Positions 35,601-48,290 of a stretch of DNA of 64,000 nucleotides are shown here, piece after piece. The notes under the pieces are model-generated. The model did no database searches and was not told the DNA's origin. It worked only from the letters and a program-made list of their open reading frames with translations. The first letter of the stretch is position 1, and every line of letters begins with the position of its first letter. The stretch lies in assembly GCA_023634235.1 (NCBI GenBank), contig JAMKCF010000003.1, positions 18,694,742 to 18,758,741 of the forward strand, read 5' to 3'. Origin of the DNA: Pisaster brevispinus. Taxonomy: Eukaryota; Echinodermata; Asteroidea; Forcipulatida; Asteriidae. Position numbers and translations under genes: made by a program.

Positions 35601-38100
35601 TCATGATTTCACTTATGAGGTAAGCATTTCGCTTGTCTTTGCGTGGAACACATAGCCCAGCGGTTGGTAAATAGTTTCTGGTGGGTCGGGACCACGGTTC
35701 TAATCCCGGCAGTGTCCTTGATTCACTTTTTTCTTTTTTCTAAGTCTTTAGATTTGAATCATGATTTCACTTATGAGGTAGGAATTTTGCTTGTCTTTGC
35801 GTGGAACAAATAGCCCAGTGGTTGGGAGATAGTTTCTGGTGGGTCGGGACCACGGTTCGAATCCCGGCAAAGTCCTTGATTCACTTTTTCTTTTGTCTGA
35901 GTCTAAAGATTTGAATCATGATTTCACTTTTGAGGTAGATATTTCGCTTGTCTTTGCGTGGAACACATAGCCCAGTCGTTGGGAGACAGTTTCTTGTGGA
36001 TCGGGACCACGGTTCGAATCCCGGCAGGGTTTTTGATTCACTTTTTCTTTTTGCTGAGTATAAGGATTTGAATCGTGATTTCACTTATGAGGTAAGAATG
36101 TTGCTTGTCTTTGCGTGGAACAGATAGCCTAGTGGTTGGGAGATAGTTTCTGGTGGATCGTCACCACGGTTCGAATCCCGGCAGTGTCCTTGACTCACTT
36201 TGTCTTTTTTCTGAGTCTAAAGATTTGAATCATGATTTCACTTATGAGGTAGATATTTCGCTTGTCTTTGCGTGGAACAAATAGCCCAGTGGTTGGGAGA
36301 TAGTTTCTGGTGGGTCGGCACCACGGTTCTAATCCCGGCAGTGTCCTTGATTCACTTTTTTCTTTTTTCTAAGTCTTTAGATTTGAATCATGATTTCACT
36401 TATGAGGTAGGAATTTTGCTTGTCTTTGCGTGGAACAAATAGCCCAGTGGTTGGGAGATAGTTTCTGGTGGGTCGGGACCACGGTTCGAATCCCGGCAAA
36501 GTCCTTGATTCAATTTTTCTTTTGTCTGAGTCTAAAGATTTGAATCCTGATTTCACTTATGAGGTAAGAATTTCGCTTGTCTTTGCGTGGAACAGATAGC
36601 CCAGTGGTTGGGAGATAGTTTCTGGTGGGTCGGGACCACGGTTCTAATCCCGGCAGTGTCCTTGATTCACTTTTTCTTTTTTCTAAGTCTTTAGATTTGA
36701 ATCTTGATTTCACTTATGAGGTAAGAATTTCGCTTGTCTTTGCGTGGAACACATAGCCCAGTGGTTGGGAAATAGTTTCTGGTGGTTCGGGACCACGGTT
36801 CTAATCCCGGCAGTGTCCTTGATTCACTTTTTTCTTTTTTCTAAGTCTTTAGATTTGAATCATGATTTCACTTATGAGGTAGGAATTTTGCTTGTCTTTG
36901 CGTGGAACAAATAGCCCAGTGTTGGGAGACAGTTTCTGGTGGATCGGGACCACGGTTCGAATCCCGTCAGGGTCCTTGATTCACTTTTTTCTTTTTTCTA
37001 AGTCTTTAAATTTGAATCATGATTTCACTTATGAGGTAGGAATTTTGCTTGTCTTTGCGTGGAACAAATAGCCCAGTGGTTGGGAGATAGTTTCTGGTGG
37101 GTCGGGACCACGGTTCGAATCCCGGCAAAGTCCTTGATTCACTTTTTCTTTTGTCTGAGTCTAAAGATTTTAATCATGATTTCACTTATGAGGTAAGAAT
37201 TTCGCTTGTCTTTGCGTGGAACACATAGCCCAGTGGTTGGGAAACAGTTTTTGGTGGGTCGGGACCACGGTTCTAATCCCGGCAGTGTCCTTGATTCACT
37301 TATTCTTTGTTCTAAGTCTTTAGATTTGAATCATGATTTCACTTATGAGGTAGGAATTTTGCATGTCTTTGCGTGGAACAAATAGCCCAGTGGTTGGGAG
37401 ACAGTTTCTGGTGGATCGGGACCACGGTTCGAATCCCGTCAGGGTCCTTGATTTACTTTTTCTTTTTTCTAAGTCTTTAGATTTGAATCATGATTTCACT
37501 TATGAGGTAAGAATTTCGCTTGTCTTTGCGTGGAACACATAGTCCAGCGGTTGGGAAATAGTTTCTGGTGCGTCGGGACCACGGTTCTAATCCCGGCAGT
37601 GTCCTTCATTCACTTTTTTCTTTTTTCTAAGTCTTTAGATTTGAATCATGATTTCACTTATGAGGTAGGAATTTTGCTTGTCTTTGCGTGGAACAAATAG
37701 CCCAGTGGTTGGGAGATAGTTTCTGGTGGATCGGGACCACGGTTCGAATCCCGGCAGGGTTTTTGATTCACTTTTTCTTTTTGCTGAGTCTAAGGATTTG
37801 AATCGTGATTTCACTTATGAGGTAAGAATGTTGCTTGTCTTTGCGTGGAACAGATAGCCTAGTGGTTGGGAGATAGTTTCTGGTGGATCGTCACCACGGT
37901 TCGAATCCCGGCAGTGTCCTTGACTCACTTTGTCTTTTTTCTGAGTCTAAAGATTTGAATCATGATTTCACTTATGAGGTAGATATTTCGCTTGTCTTTG
38001 CGTGGAACAAATAGCCCAGTGGTTGGGAGATAGTTTCTGGTGGGTCGGCACCACGGTTCTAATCCCGGCAGTGTCCTTGATTTTTTTTTTTTTTTTCTAA
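32641..38100 (+). repeat. Higher-order repeat, ~1,888-bp unit (12 monomers), with an overlapping 1,730-bp (11-monomer) repeat
   Basis: Markers starting at 32733 recur at 34621 and 36510, shifts of 1,888 and 1,889 bp. Separately, 31634 and 33364 are 1,730 bp apart. The third unit is shortened near 37720, where two monomers seem to be fused into one. The segment near 37400-38750 is also related to about 41020-42370 with a shift near 3,620 bp. Confidence 0.75.
38081..38096 (+). repeat. T16 homopolymer replacing the normal tail
   Basis: The usual tail of this monomer type is 17 bases with three non-T positions, as in the related copy near 41700. Here it is a pure run of 16 T. Slippage is possible; so is a consensus error in a low-complexity tract. 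Confidence 0.85.
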
Positions 38101-39349
38101 GTTTTTAGATTTGAATCATGATTTCACTTATGAGGTAGGAATTTCGCTTGTCTTTGCGTGGAACGAATAGCCCAGTGGTTGGGAGACAGTTTCTGGTGGA
38201 TCGGGACCACGGTTCGAATCCCGTCAGGGTCCTTGATTCACTTTTTCTTTTTTCTAAGTCTTTAGATTTGAATCATGATTTCACTTATGAGGTAAGAATT
38301 TCGCTTGTCTTTGCGTGGAACACATAGCCCAGTGGTTGGGACATAGTTTCTGGTGGCTCGGGACCACGGTTCGAATCCCGACAAGGTCCTTGATTCACTT
38401 TTTCTTTTAGCTGAGTCTAAAGATTTGAATCATGATTTCACTTTTGAGGTAGATATTTCGCTTGTCTTTGCGTGGAACACATAGCCCAGTGGTTGGGACA
38501 TAGTTTCTGGTGGCTCGGGACCACGGTTCGAATCCCAACAAGGTCCTTGATTCACTTTTTCTTTTAGCTGAGTCTAAGGATTTGAATCATGATTTCACTT
38601 ATGAGGTAAGAATTTCGCTTGTCTTTGCGTGGAACACATAGCCCAGTGGTTGGGAAACAGTTTTTTGGTGGGTCGGGACCACGGTTCTAATCCCGGCAGT
38701 GTCCTTGATTCACTTTTTCTTTTTTCTAAGTCTTTAGATTTGAATCATGATTTCACTTATGAGGTATAAATTTCGCTTGTCTTTGCGTGGAACACATAGC
38801 CCAGCGGTTGGGAAATAGTTTCTGGTGGGTCGGGACCACGGTTCTAATCCCGGCAGTGTCCTTGATTCACTTTTTTCTTTTTTTCTAAGTCTTTTAATTT
38901 GAATCATGATTTCACTTATGAGGTAGGAATTTCGCTTGTCTTTGCGTGGAACAAATAGCCCAGTGGTTGGGAGACAGTTTCTGGTGGATCGGGACCACGG
39001 TTCGAATCCCGTCAGGGTCCTTGATTCACTTTTTCTTTTTTTCTAAGTCTTTAGATTTGAATCATGATTTCACTTATGAGGTAAGAATTTCGCTTGTCTT
39101 TGCGTGGAACACATAGCCCAGTGGTTGGGACATAGTTTCTGGTGGCTCGGGACCACGGTTCGAATCCCGACAAGGTCCTTGATTCACTTTTTCTTTTAGC
39201 TGAGTCTAAGGATTTGAATCATGATTTCACTTATGAGGTAAGAATTTCGCTTGTCTATGCGTGGAACAGATAGCCCAGTGGTTGGGAGATAGTTTCTGGT
39301 GGGTCGGGACCACGGTTCTAATCCCGGCAGTGTCCTTGATTCACTTTTT
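38101..39349 (+). repeat. Array block G: linker between two HOR domains
   Basis: These are ordinary monomers, several with GTGGCTCGGGACC and a CTTTTAGCTGAG tail. The same types reappear inside both 4,091-bp units that follow (near 42000 and 46080), so this block looks like a source or remnant of that HOR. Confidence 0.65.
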
Positions 39350-42300
39350 TCTTTTTTCTAAGTCTTTAGATTTGAATCATGATTTCACTTATGAGGTAAT
39401 AATTTCGCTTGTCCTTGCGTGGAACACATAGCCCAGTGCTTGGGAGACAGTTTCTGGTGGATCGGGACCACGGTTCGAATCCCGGCAGGGTCCTTGATTC
39501 ACTTTTTCTTTTTTCTAAGTCTTTAGATTTGAATCATGATTTCACTTATGAGGTAAGAATTTCGCTTGTCTTTGCGTGGAACACATAGCCCAGCGGTTGG
39601 GAAATAGTTTCTGGTGGGTCGGGACCACGGTTCTAATCCCGGCAGTGTCCTTGATTCACTTTTTTCTTTTTTTCTAAGTCTTTTAATTTGAATCATGATT
39701 TCACTTATGAGGTAGGAATTTTGCTTGTCTTTGCGTGGAACAAATAGCCCAGTGGTTGGGAGATAGTTTCTGGTGGGTCGGGACCACGGTTCGAATCCCG
39801 GCAAAGTCCTTGATTCACTTTTTCTTTTGTCTGAGTCTAAAGATTTGAATCATGATTTCACTTTTGAGGTAGATATTTCGCTTGTCTTTGCGTGGAACAC
39901 ATAGCCCAGTCGTTGGGAGACAGTTTCTGGTAGATCGGGACCACGGTTCGAATCCCGGCAGGGTTTTTGATTCACTTTTTCTTTTTGCTGAGTCTAAGGA
40001 TTTGAATCGTGATTTCACTTATGAGGTAAGAATGTTGCTTGTCTTTGCGTGGAACAGATAGCCTAGTGGTTGGGAGATAGTTTCTGGTGGATCGTCACCA
40101 CGGTTCGAATCCCGGCAGTGTCCTTGACTCACTTTGTCTTTTTTCTGAGTCTAAAGATTTGAATCATGATTTCACTTATGAGGTAGATATTTCGCTTGTC
40201 TTTGCGTGGAACAAATAGCCCAGTGGTTGGGAGATAGTTTCTGGTGGGTCGGCACCACGGTTCTAATCCCGGCAGTGTCCTTGATTCACTTTTTCTTTTT
40301 TCTAAGTTTTTAGATTTGAATCATGATTTCACTTATGAGGTAGGAATTTCGCTTGTCCTTGCGTGGAACACATAGCCCAGTGCTTGGGAGACAGTTTCTG
40401 GTGGATCGGGACCACGGTTCGAATCCCGGCAGGGTCCTTGATTCACTTTTTCTTTTTTCTAAGTCTTTAGATTTGAATCATGATTTCACTTATGAGGTAA
40501 GAATTTCGCTTGTCTTTGCGTGGAACACATAGCCCAGCGGTTGGGAAATAGTTTCTGGTGGGTCGGGACCACGGTTCTAATCCCGGCAGTGTCCTTGATT
40601 CACTTTTTTCTTTTTTTCTAAGTCTTTTAATTTGAATCATGATTTCACTTATGAGGTAGGAATTTTGCTTGTCTTTGCGTGGAACAAATAGCCCAGTGGT
40701 TGGGAGATAGTTTCTGGTGGGTCGGGACCACGGTTCGAATCCCGGCAAAGTCCTTGATTCACTTTTTCTTTTGTCTGAGTCTAAAGATTTGAATCATGAT
40801 TTCACTTTTGAGGTAGATATTTCGCTTGTCTTTGCGTGGAACACATAGCCCAGTCGTTGGGAGACAGTTTCTGGTAGATCGGGACCACGGTTCGAATCCC
40901 GGCAGGGTTTTTGATTCACTTTTTCTTTTTGCTGAGTCTAAGGATTTGAATCGTGATTTCACTTATGAGGTAAGAATGTTGCTTGTCTTTGCGTGGAACA
41001 AATAGCCCAGTGGTTGGGAGACAGTTTCTGGTGGATCGGGACCACGGTTCGAATCCCGTCAGGGTCCTTGATTTACTTTTTCTTTTTTCTAAGTCTTTAG
41101 ATTTGAATCATGATTTCACTTATGAGGTAAGAATTTCGCTTGTCTTTGCGTGGAACACATAGCCCAGCGGTTGGGAAATAGTTTCTGGTGCGTCGGGACC
41201 ACGGTTCTAATCCCGGCAGTGTCCTTCATTCACTTTTTTCTTTTTTCTAAGTCTTTAGATTTGAATCATGATTTAACTTATGAGGTAGGAATTTTGCTTG
41301 TCTTTGCGTGGAACAAATAGCCCAGTGGTTGGGAGATAGTTTCTGGTGGATCGGGACCACGGTTCAAATCCCGGCAGGGTTTTTGATTCACTTTTTCTTT
41401 TTGCTGAGTCTAAGGATTTGAATCGTGATTTCACTTATGAGGTAAGAATGTTGCTTGTCTTTGCGTGGAACAGATAGCCTAGTGGTTGGGAGATAGTTTC
41501 TGGTGGATCGTCACCACGGTTCGAATCCCGGCAGTGTCCTTGACTCACTTTGTCTTTTTTCTGAGTCTAAAGATTTGAATCATGATTTCACTTATGAGGT
41601 AGATATTTCGCTTGTCTTTGCGTGGAACAAATAGCCCAGTGGTTGGGAGATAGTTTCTGGTGGGTCGGCACCACGGTTCTAATCCCGGCAGTGTCCTTGA
41701 TTCACTTTTTCTTTTTTCTAAGTTTTTAGATTTGAATCATGATTTCACTTATGATGTAGGAATTTCGCTTGTCTTTGCGTGGAACGAATAGCCCAGTGGT
41801 TGGGAGACAGTTTCTGGTGGATCGGGACCACGGTTCGAATCCCGTCAGGGTCCTTGATTCACTTTTTCTTTTTTCTAAGTCTTTAGATTTGAATCATGAT
41901 TTCACTTATGAGGTAAGAATTTCGCTTGTCTTTGCGTGGAACACATAGCCCAGTGGTTGGGACATAGTTTCTGGTGGCTCGGGACCACGGTTCGAATCCC
42001 GACAAGGTCCTTGATTCACTTTTTCTTTTAGCTGAGTCTAAAGATTTGAATCATGATTTCACTTTTGAGGTAGATATTTCGCTTGTCTTTGCGTGGAACA
42101 CATAGCCCAGTGGTTGGGACATAGTTTCTGGTGGCTCGGGACCACGGTTCGAATCCCAACAAGGTCCTTGATTCACTTTTTCTTTTAGCTGAGTCTAAGG
42201 ATTTGAATCATGATTTCACTTATGAGGTAAGAATTTCGCTTGTCTTTGCGTGGAACACATAGCCCAGTGGTTGGGAAACAGTTTTTTGGTGGGTCGGGAC

Positions 42301-45300
42301 CACGGTTCTAATCCCGGCAGTGTCCTTGATTCACTTTTTCTTTTTTCTAAGTCTTTAGATTTGAATCATGATTTCACTTATGAGGTAGGAATTTTGCTTG
42401 TCTTTGCGTGGAACAAATAGCCCAGTGCTTGGGAGACATTTTCTGGTGGATCGGGACCACGGTTCGAATCCCGTCAGGGTCCTTGATTTACTTTTTCTTT
42501 TTTCTAAGTCTTTAGATTTGAATCATGATTTCACTTATGAGGTAAGAATTTCGCTTGTCTTTGCGTGGAACACATAGCCCAGCGGTTGGGAAATAGTTTC
42601 TGGTGGGTCGGGACCACGGTTCTAATCCCGGCAGTGTCCTTGATTCACTTTTTTCTTTTTTTCTAAGTCTTTTAATTTGAATCATGATTTCACTTATGAG
42701 GTAGGAATTTTGCTTGTCTTTGCGTGGAACAAATAGCCCAGTGGTTGGGAGATAGTTTCTGGTGGGTCGGGACCACGGTTCGAATCCCGGCAAAGTCCTT
42801 GATTCACTTTTTCTTTTGTCTGAGTCTAAAGATTTGAATCATGATTTCACTTTTGAGGTAGATATTTCGCTTGTCTTTGCGTGGAACACATAGCCCAGTC
42901 GTTGGGAGACAGTTTCTGGTAGATCGGGACCACAGTTCGAATCCCGGCAGGGTTTTTGATTCACTTTTTCTTTTTGCTGAGTCTAAGGATTTGAATCGTG
43001 ATTTCACTTATGAGGTAAGAATGTTGCTTGTCTTTGCGTGGAACAGATAGCCTAGTGGTTGGGAGATAGTTTCTGGTGGATCGTCACCACGGTTCGAATC
43101 CCGGCAGTGTCCTTGACTCACTTTGTCTTTTTTCTGAGTCTAAAGATTTGAATCATGATTTCACTTATGAGGTAGATATTTCGCTTGTCTTTGCGTGGAA
43201 CAAATAGCCCAGTGGTTGGGAGATAGTTTCTGGTGGGTCGGCACCACGGTTCTAATCCCGGCAGTGTCCTTGATTCACTTTTTCTTTTTTCTAAGTTTTT
43301 AGATTTGAATCATGATTTCACTTATGAGGTAGGAATTTCGCTTGTCTTTGCGTGGAACAAATAGCCCAGTGGTTGGGAGACAGTTTCTGGTGGATCGGGA
43401 CCACGGTTCGAATCCCGTCAGGGTCCTTGATTCACTTTTTCTTTTTTTCTAAGTCTTTAGATTTGAATCATGATTTCACTTATGAGGTAATAATTTCGCT
43501 TGTCCTTGCGTGGAACACATAGCCCAGTGCTTGGGAGACAGTTTCTGGTGGATCGGGACCACGGTTCGAATCCCGGCAGGGTCCTTGATTCACTTTTTCT
43601 TTTTTCTAAGTCTTTAGATTTGAATCATGATTTCACTTATGAGGTAAGAATTTCGCTTGTCTTTGCGTGGAACACATAGCCCAGCGGTTGGGAAATAGTT
43701 TCTGGTGGGTCGGGACCACGGTTCTAATCCCGGCAGTGTCCTTGATTCACTTTTTTCTTTTTTTCTAAGTCTTTTAATTTGAATCATGATTTCACTTATG
43801 AGGTAGGAATTTTGCTTGTCTTTGCGTGGAACAAATAGCCCAGTGGTTGGGAGATAGTTTCTGGTGGGTCGGGACCACGGTTCGAATCCCGGCAAAGTCC
43901 TTGATTCACTTTTTCTTTTGTCTGAGTCTAAAGATTTGAATCATGATTTCACTTTTGAGGTAGATATTTCGCTTGTCTTTGCGTGGAACACATAGCCCAG
44001 TCGTTGGGAGACAGTTTCTGGTAGATCGGGACCACGGTTCGAATCCCGGCAGGGTTTTTGATTCACTTTTTCTTTTTGCTGAGTCTAAGGATTTGAATCG
44101 TGATTTCACTTATGAGGTAAGAATGTTGCTTGTCTTTGCGTGGAACAGATAGCCTAGTGGTTGGGAGATAGTTTCTGGTGGATCGTCACCACGGTTCGAA
44201 TCCCGGCAGTGTCCTTGACTCACTTTGTCTTTTTTCTGAGTCTAAAGATTTGAATCATGATTTCACTTATGAGGTAGATATTTCGCTTGTCTTTGCGTGG
44301 AACAAATAGCCCAGTGGTTGGGAGATAGTTTCTGGTGGGTCGGCACCACGGTTCTAATCCCGGCAGTGTCCTTGATTCACTTTTTCTTTTTTCTAAGTTT
44401 TTAGATTTGAATCATGATTTCACTTATGAGGTAGGAATTTCGCTTGTCCTTGCGTGGAACACATAGCCCAGTGCTTGGGAGACAGTTTCTGGTGGATCGG
44501 GACCACGGTTCGAATCCCGGCAGGGTCCTTGATTCACTTTTTCTTTTTTCTAAGTCTTTAGATTTGAATCATGATTTCACTTATGAGGTAAGAATTTCGC
44601 TTGTCTTTGCGTGGAACACATAGCCCAGCGGTTGGGAAATAGTTTCTGGTGGGTCGGGACCACGGTTCTAATCCCGGCAGTGTCCTTGATTCACTTTTTT
44701 CTTTTTTTCTAAGTCTTTTAATTTGAATCATGATTTCACTTATGAGGTAGGAATTTTGCTTGTCTTTGCGTGGAACAAATAGCCCAGTGGTTGGGAGATA
44801 GTTTCTGGTGGGTCGGGACCACGGTTCGAATCCCGGCAAAGTCCTTGATTCACTTTTTCTTTTGTCTGAGTCTAAAGATTTGAATCATGATTTCACTTTT
44901 GAGGTAGATATTTCGCTTGTCTTTGCGTGGAACACATAGCCCAGTCGTTGGGAGACAGTTTCTGGTAGATCGGGACCACGGTTCGAATCCCGGCAGGGTT
45001 TTTGATTCACTTTTTCTTTTTGCTGAGTCTAAGGATTTGAATCGTGATTTCACTTATGAGGTAAGAATGTTGCTTGTCTTTGCGTGGAACAAATAGCCCA
45101 GTGGTTGGGAGACAGTTTCTGGTGGATCGGGACCACGGTTCGAATCCCGTCAGGGTCCTTGATTTACTTTTTCTTTTTTCTAAGTCTTTAGATTTGAATC
45201 ATGATTTCACTTATGAGGTAAGAATTTCGCTTGTCTTTGCGTGGAACACATAGCCCAGCGGTTGGGAAATAGTTTCTGGTGCGTCGGGACCACGGTTCTA

Positions 45301-47690
45301 ATCCCGGCAGTGTCCTTCATTCACTTTTTTCTTTTTTCTAAGTCTTTAGATTTGAATCATGATTTAACTTATGAGGTAGGAATTTTGCTTGTCTTTGCGT
45401 GGAACAAATAGCCCAGTGGTTGGGAGATAGTTTCTGGTGGATCGGGACCACGGTTCGAATCCCGGCAGGGTTTTTGATTCACTTTTTCTTTTTGCTGAGT
45501 CTAAGGATTTGAATCGTGATTTCACTTATGAGGTAAGAATGTTGCTTGTCTTTGCGTGGAACAGATAGCCTAGTGGTTGGGAGATAGTTTCTGGTGGATC
45601 GTCACCACGGTTCGAATCCCGGCAGTGTCCTTGACTCACTTTGTCTTTTTTCTGAGTCTAAAGATTTGAATCATGATTTCACTTATGAGGTAGATATTTC
45701 GCTTGTCTTTGCGTGGAACAAATAGCCCAGTGGTTGGGAGATAGTTTCTGGTGGGTCGGCACCACGGTTCTAATCCCGGCAGTGTCCTTGATTCACTTTT
45801 TCTTTTTTCTAAGTTTTTAGATTTGAATCATGATTTCACTTATGATGTAGGAATTTCGCTTGTCTTTGCGTGGAACGAATAGCCCAGTGGTTGGGAGACA
45901 GTTTCTGGTGGATCGGGACCACGGTTCGAATCCCGTCAGGGTCCTTGATTCACTTTTTCTTTTTTCTAAGTCTTTAGATTTGAATCATGATTTCACTTAT
46001 GAGGTAAGAATTTCGCTTGTCTTTGCGTGGAACACATAGCCCAGTGGTTGGGACATAGTTTCTGGTGGCTCGGGACCACGGTTCGAATCCCGACAAGGTC
46101 CTTGATTCACTTTTTCTTTTAGCTGAGTCTAAAGATTTGAATCATGATTTCACTTTTGAGGTAGATATTTCGCTTGTCTTTGCGTGGAACACATAGCCCA
46201 GTGGTTGGGACAAAGTTTCTGGTGGCTCGGGACCACGGTTCGAATCCCAACAAGGTCCTTGATTCACTTTTTCTTTTAGCTGAGTCTAAGGATTTGAATC
46301 ATGATTTCACTTATGAGGTAAGAATTTCGCTTGTCTTTGCGTGGAACACATAGCCCAGTGGTTGGGAAACAGTTTTTTGGTGGGTCGGGACCACGGTTCT
46401 AATCCCGGCAGTGTCCTTGATTCACTTTTTCTTTTTTCTAAGTCTTTAGATTTGAATCATGATTTCACTTATGAGGTAGGAATTTTGCTTGTCTTTGCGT
46501 GGAACAAATAGCCCAGTGCTTGGGAGACAGTTTCTGGTGGATCGGGACCACGGTTCGAATCCCGTCAGGGTCCTTGATTTACTTTTTCTTTTTTCTAAGT
46601 CTTTAGATTTGAATCATGATTTCACTTATGAGGTAAGAATTTCGCTTGTCTTTGCGTGGAACACATAGCCCAGCGGTTGGGAAATAGTTTCTGGTGGGTC
46701 GGGACCACGGTTCTAATCCCGGCAGTGTCCTTGATTCACTTTTTTCTTTTTTTCTAAGTCTTTTAATTTGAATCATGATTTCACTTATGAGGTAGGAATT
46801 TTGCTTGTCTTTGCGTGGAACAAATAGCCCAGTGGTTGGGAGATAGTTTCTGGTGGGTCGGGACCACGGTTCGAATCCCGGCAAAGTCCTTGATTCACTT
46901 TTTCTTTTGTCTGAGTCTAAAGATTTGAATCATGATTTCACTTTTGAGGTAGATATTTCGCTTGTCTTTGCGTGGAACACATAGCCCAGTCGTTGGGAGA
47001 CAGTTTCTGGTAGATCGGGACCACAGTTCGAATCCCGGCAGGGTTTTTGATTCACTTTTTCTTTTTGCTGAGTCTAAGGATTTGAATCGTGATTTCACTT
47101 ATGAGGTAAGAATGTTGCTTGTCTTTGCGTGGAACAGATAGCCTAGTGGTTGGGAGATAGTTTCTGGTGGATCGTCACCACGGTTCGAATCCCGGCAGTG
47201 TCCTTGACTCACTTTGTCTTTTTTCTGAGTCTAAAGATTTGAATCATGATTTCACTTATGAGGTAGATATTTCGCTTGTCTTTGCGTGGAACAAATAGCC
47301 CAGTGGTTGGGAGATAGTTTCTGGTGGGTCGGCACCACGGTTCTAATCCCGGCAGTGTCCTTGATTCACTTTTTCTTTTTTCTAAGTTTTTAGATTTGAA
47401 TCATGATTTCACTTATGAGGTAAGAATTTCGCTTGTCTATGCGTGGAACAGATAGCCCAGTGGTTGGGAGATAGTTTCTGGTGGGTCGGGACCACGGTTC
47501 TAATCCCGGCAGTGTCCTTGATTCACTTTTTCTTTTTTCTAAGTCTTTAGATTTGAATCATGATTTCACTTATGAGGTAATAATTTCGCTTGTCCTTGCG
47601 TGGAACACATAGCCCAGTGCTTGGGAGACAGTTTCTGGTGGATCGGGACCACGGTTCGAATCCCGGCAGGGTCCTTGATTCACTTTTTCT
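39350..47690 (+). repeat. Higher-order repeat, 4,091-bp unit (26 monomers), two copies plus a partial third
   Basis: Copy 1 is about 39350-43440 and copy 2 about 43441-47530. A marker ATGAGGTAATAATTT lies at 39391, 43482 and 47572. Segments starting at 39523, 40467 and 42512 recur at 43614, 44558 and 46603, always 4,091 bp away. By eye I found only three base differences in the parts I compared (41365/45456, 42122/46213, 42439/46530). Odd features are shared, such as ACAGTTCGAATCC near 42932 and 47023. Each unit also contains an internal 944-bp (6-monomer) duplication. Confidence 0.9.
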
Positions 47691-48290
47691 TTTTGCTGAG
47701 TCTAAGGATTTGAATCATGATTTCACTTATGAGGTAAGAATTTCGCTTGTCTTTGCGTGGAACAGATAGCCCAGTGGTTGGGAGATAGTTTCTGGTGGAT
47801 CGGGACCACGGTTCGAATCCCGGCAGGGTCCTTGATTCACTTTTTCTTTTTCTAAGTCTTTAGATTTGAATCATGCTTTCACTTATGAGGTATAGATTGC
47901 GCTTGTCTTTGAGTGGAACGAATAGCCCAGTGGTTGGGAGATAGTTTCTGGTGGATCGGGACCCCGGTTCGAATCCCGACAAGGTCCTAGATTCACTTTT
48001 TATTTTTCCTAAGTCTTTAGATTTGAATCATGATTTCACTTATGAGGTAGGAATTTCGCTTGTCTTTGCGTGGAACAAATAGCCCAGTGGTTGGGAGATA
48101 GTTTGTGGTGGATCGGGACCCCAGTTCGAATCTCGTCAGTGTTCTTGATTCACTTTTTTTCTTTTTCTGAGTCTAACGATTTGAATCATGATTTCACTTA
48201 TGACGTAGGAATTTCGCTAGTCTTTGCGTGGAACACATAGCCCAGTGGTTGGGAGATAGTTTGTGGTGGATCGGGACCCCAGTTCGAATC
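47691..48290 (+). repeat. Array block H: transition to the right-hand family
   Basis: A few monomers bridge the 4,091-bp HOR and the 3,288-bp HOR. New traits start here: GTTTGTGGTGG in place of GTTTCTGGTGG, CCCCAGTTCGAATC at the B box (GG changed to AG), and TGAGTCTAACGAT at the monomer start. Confidence 0.65.

Noticed and set aside
38081..38096. Poly-T as the reverse complement of a retroposon poly-A tail
   Set aside because: The tract sits exactly in the normal tail position of a monomer, with normal repeat sequence on both sides and no inserted element.
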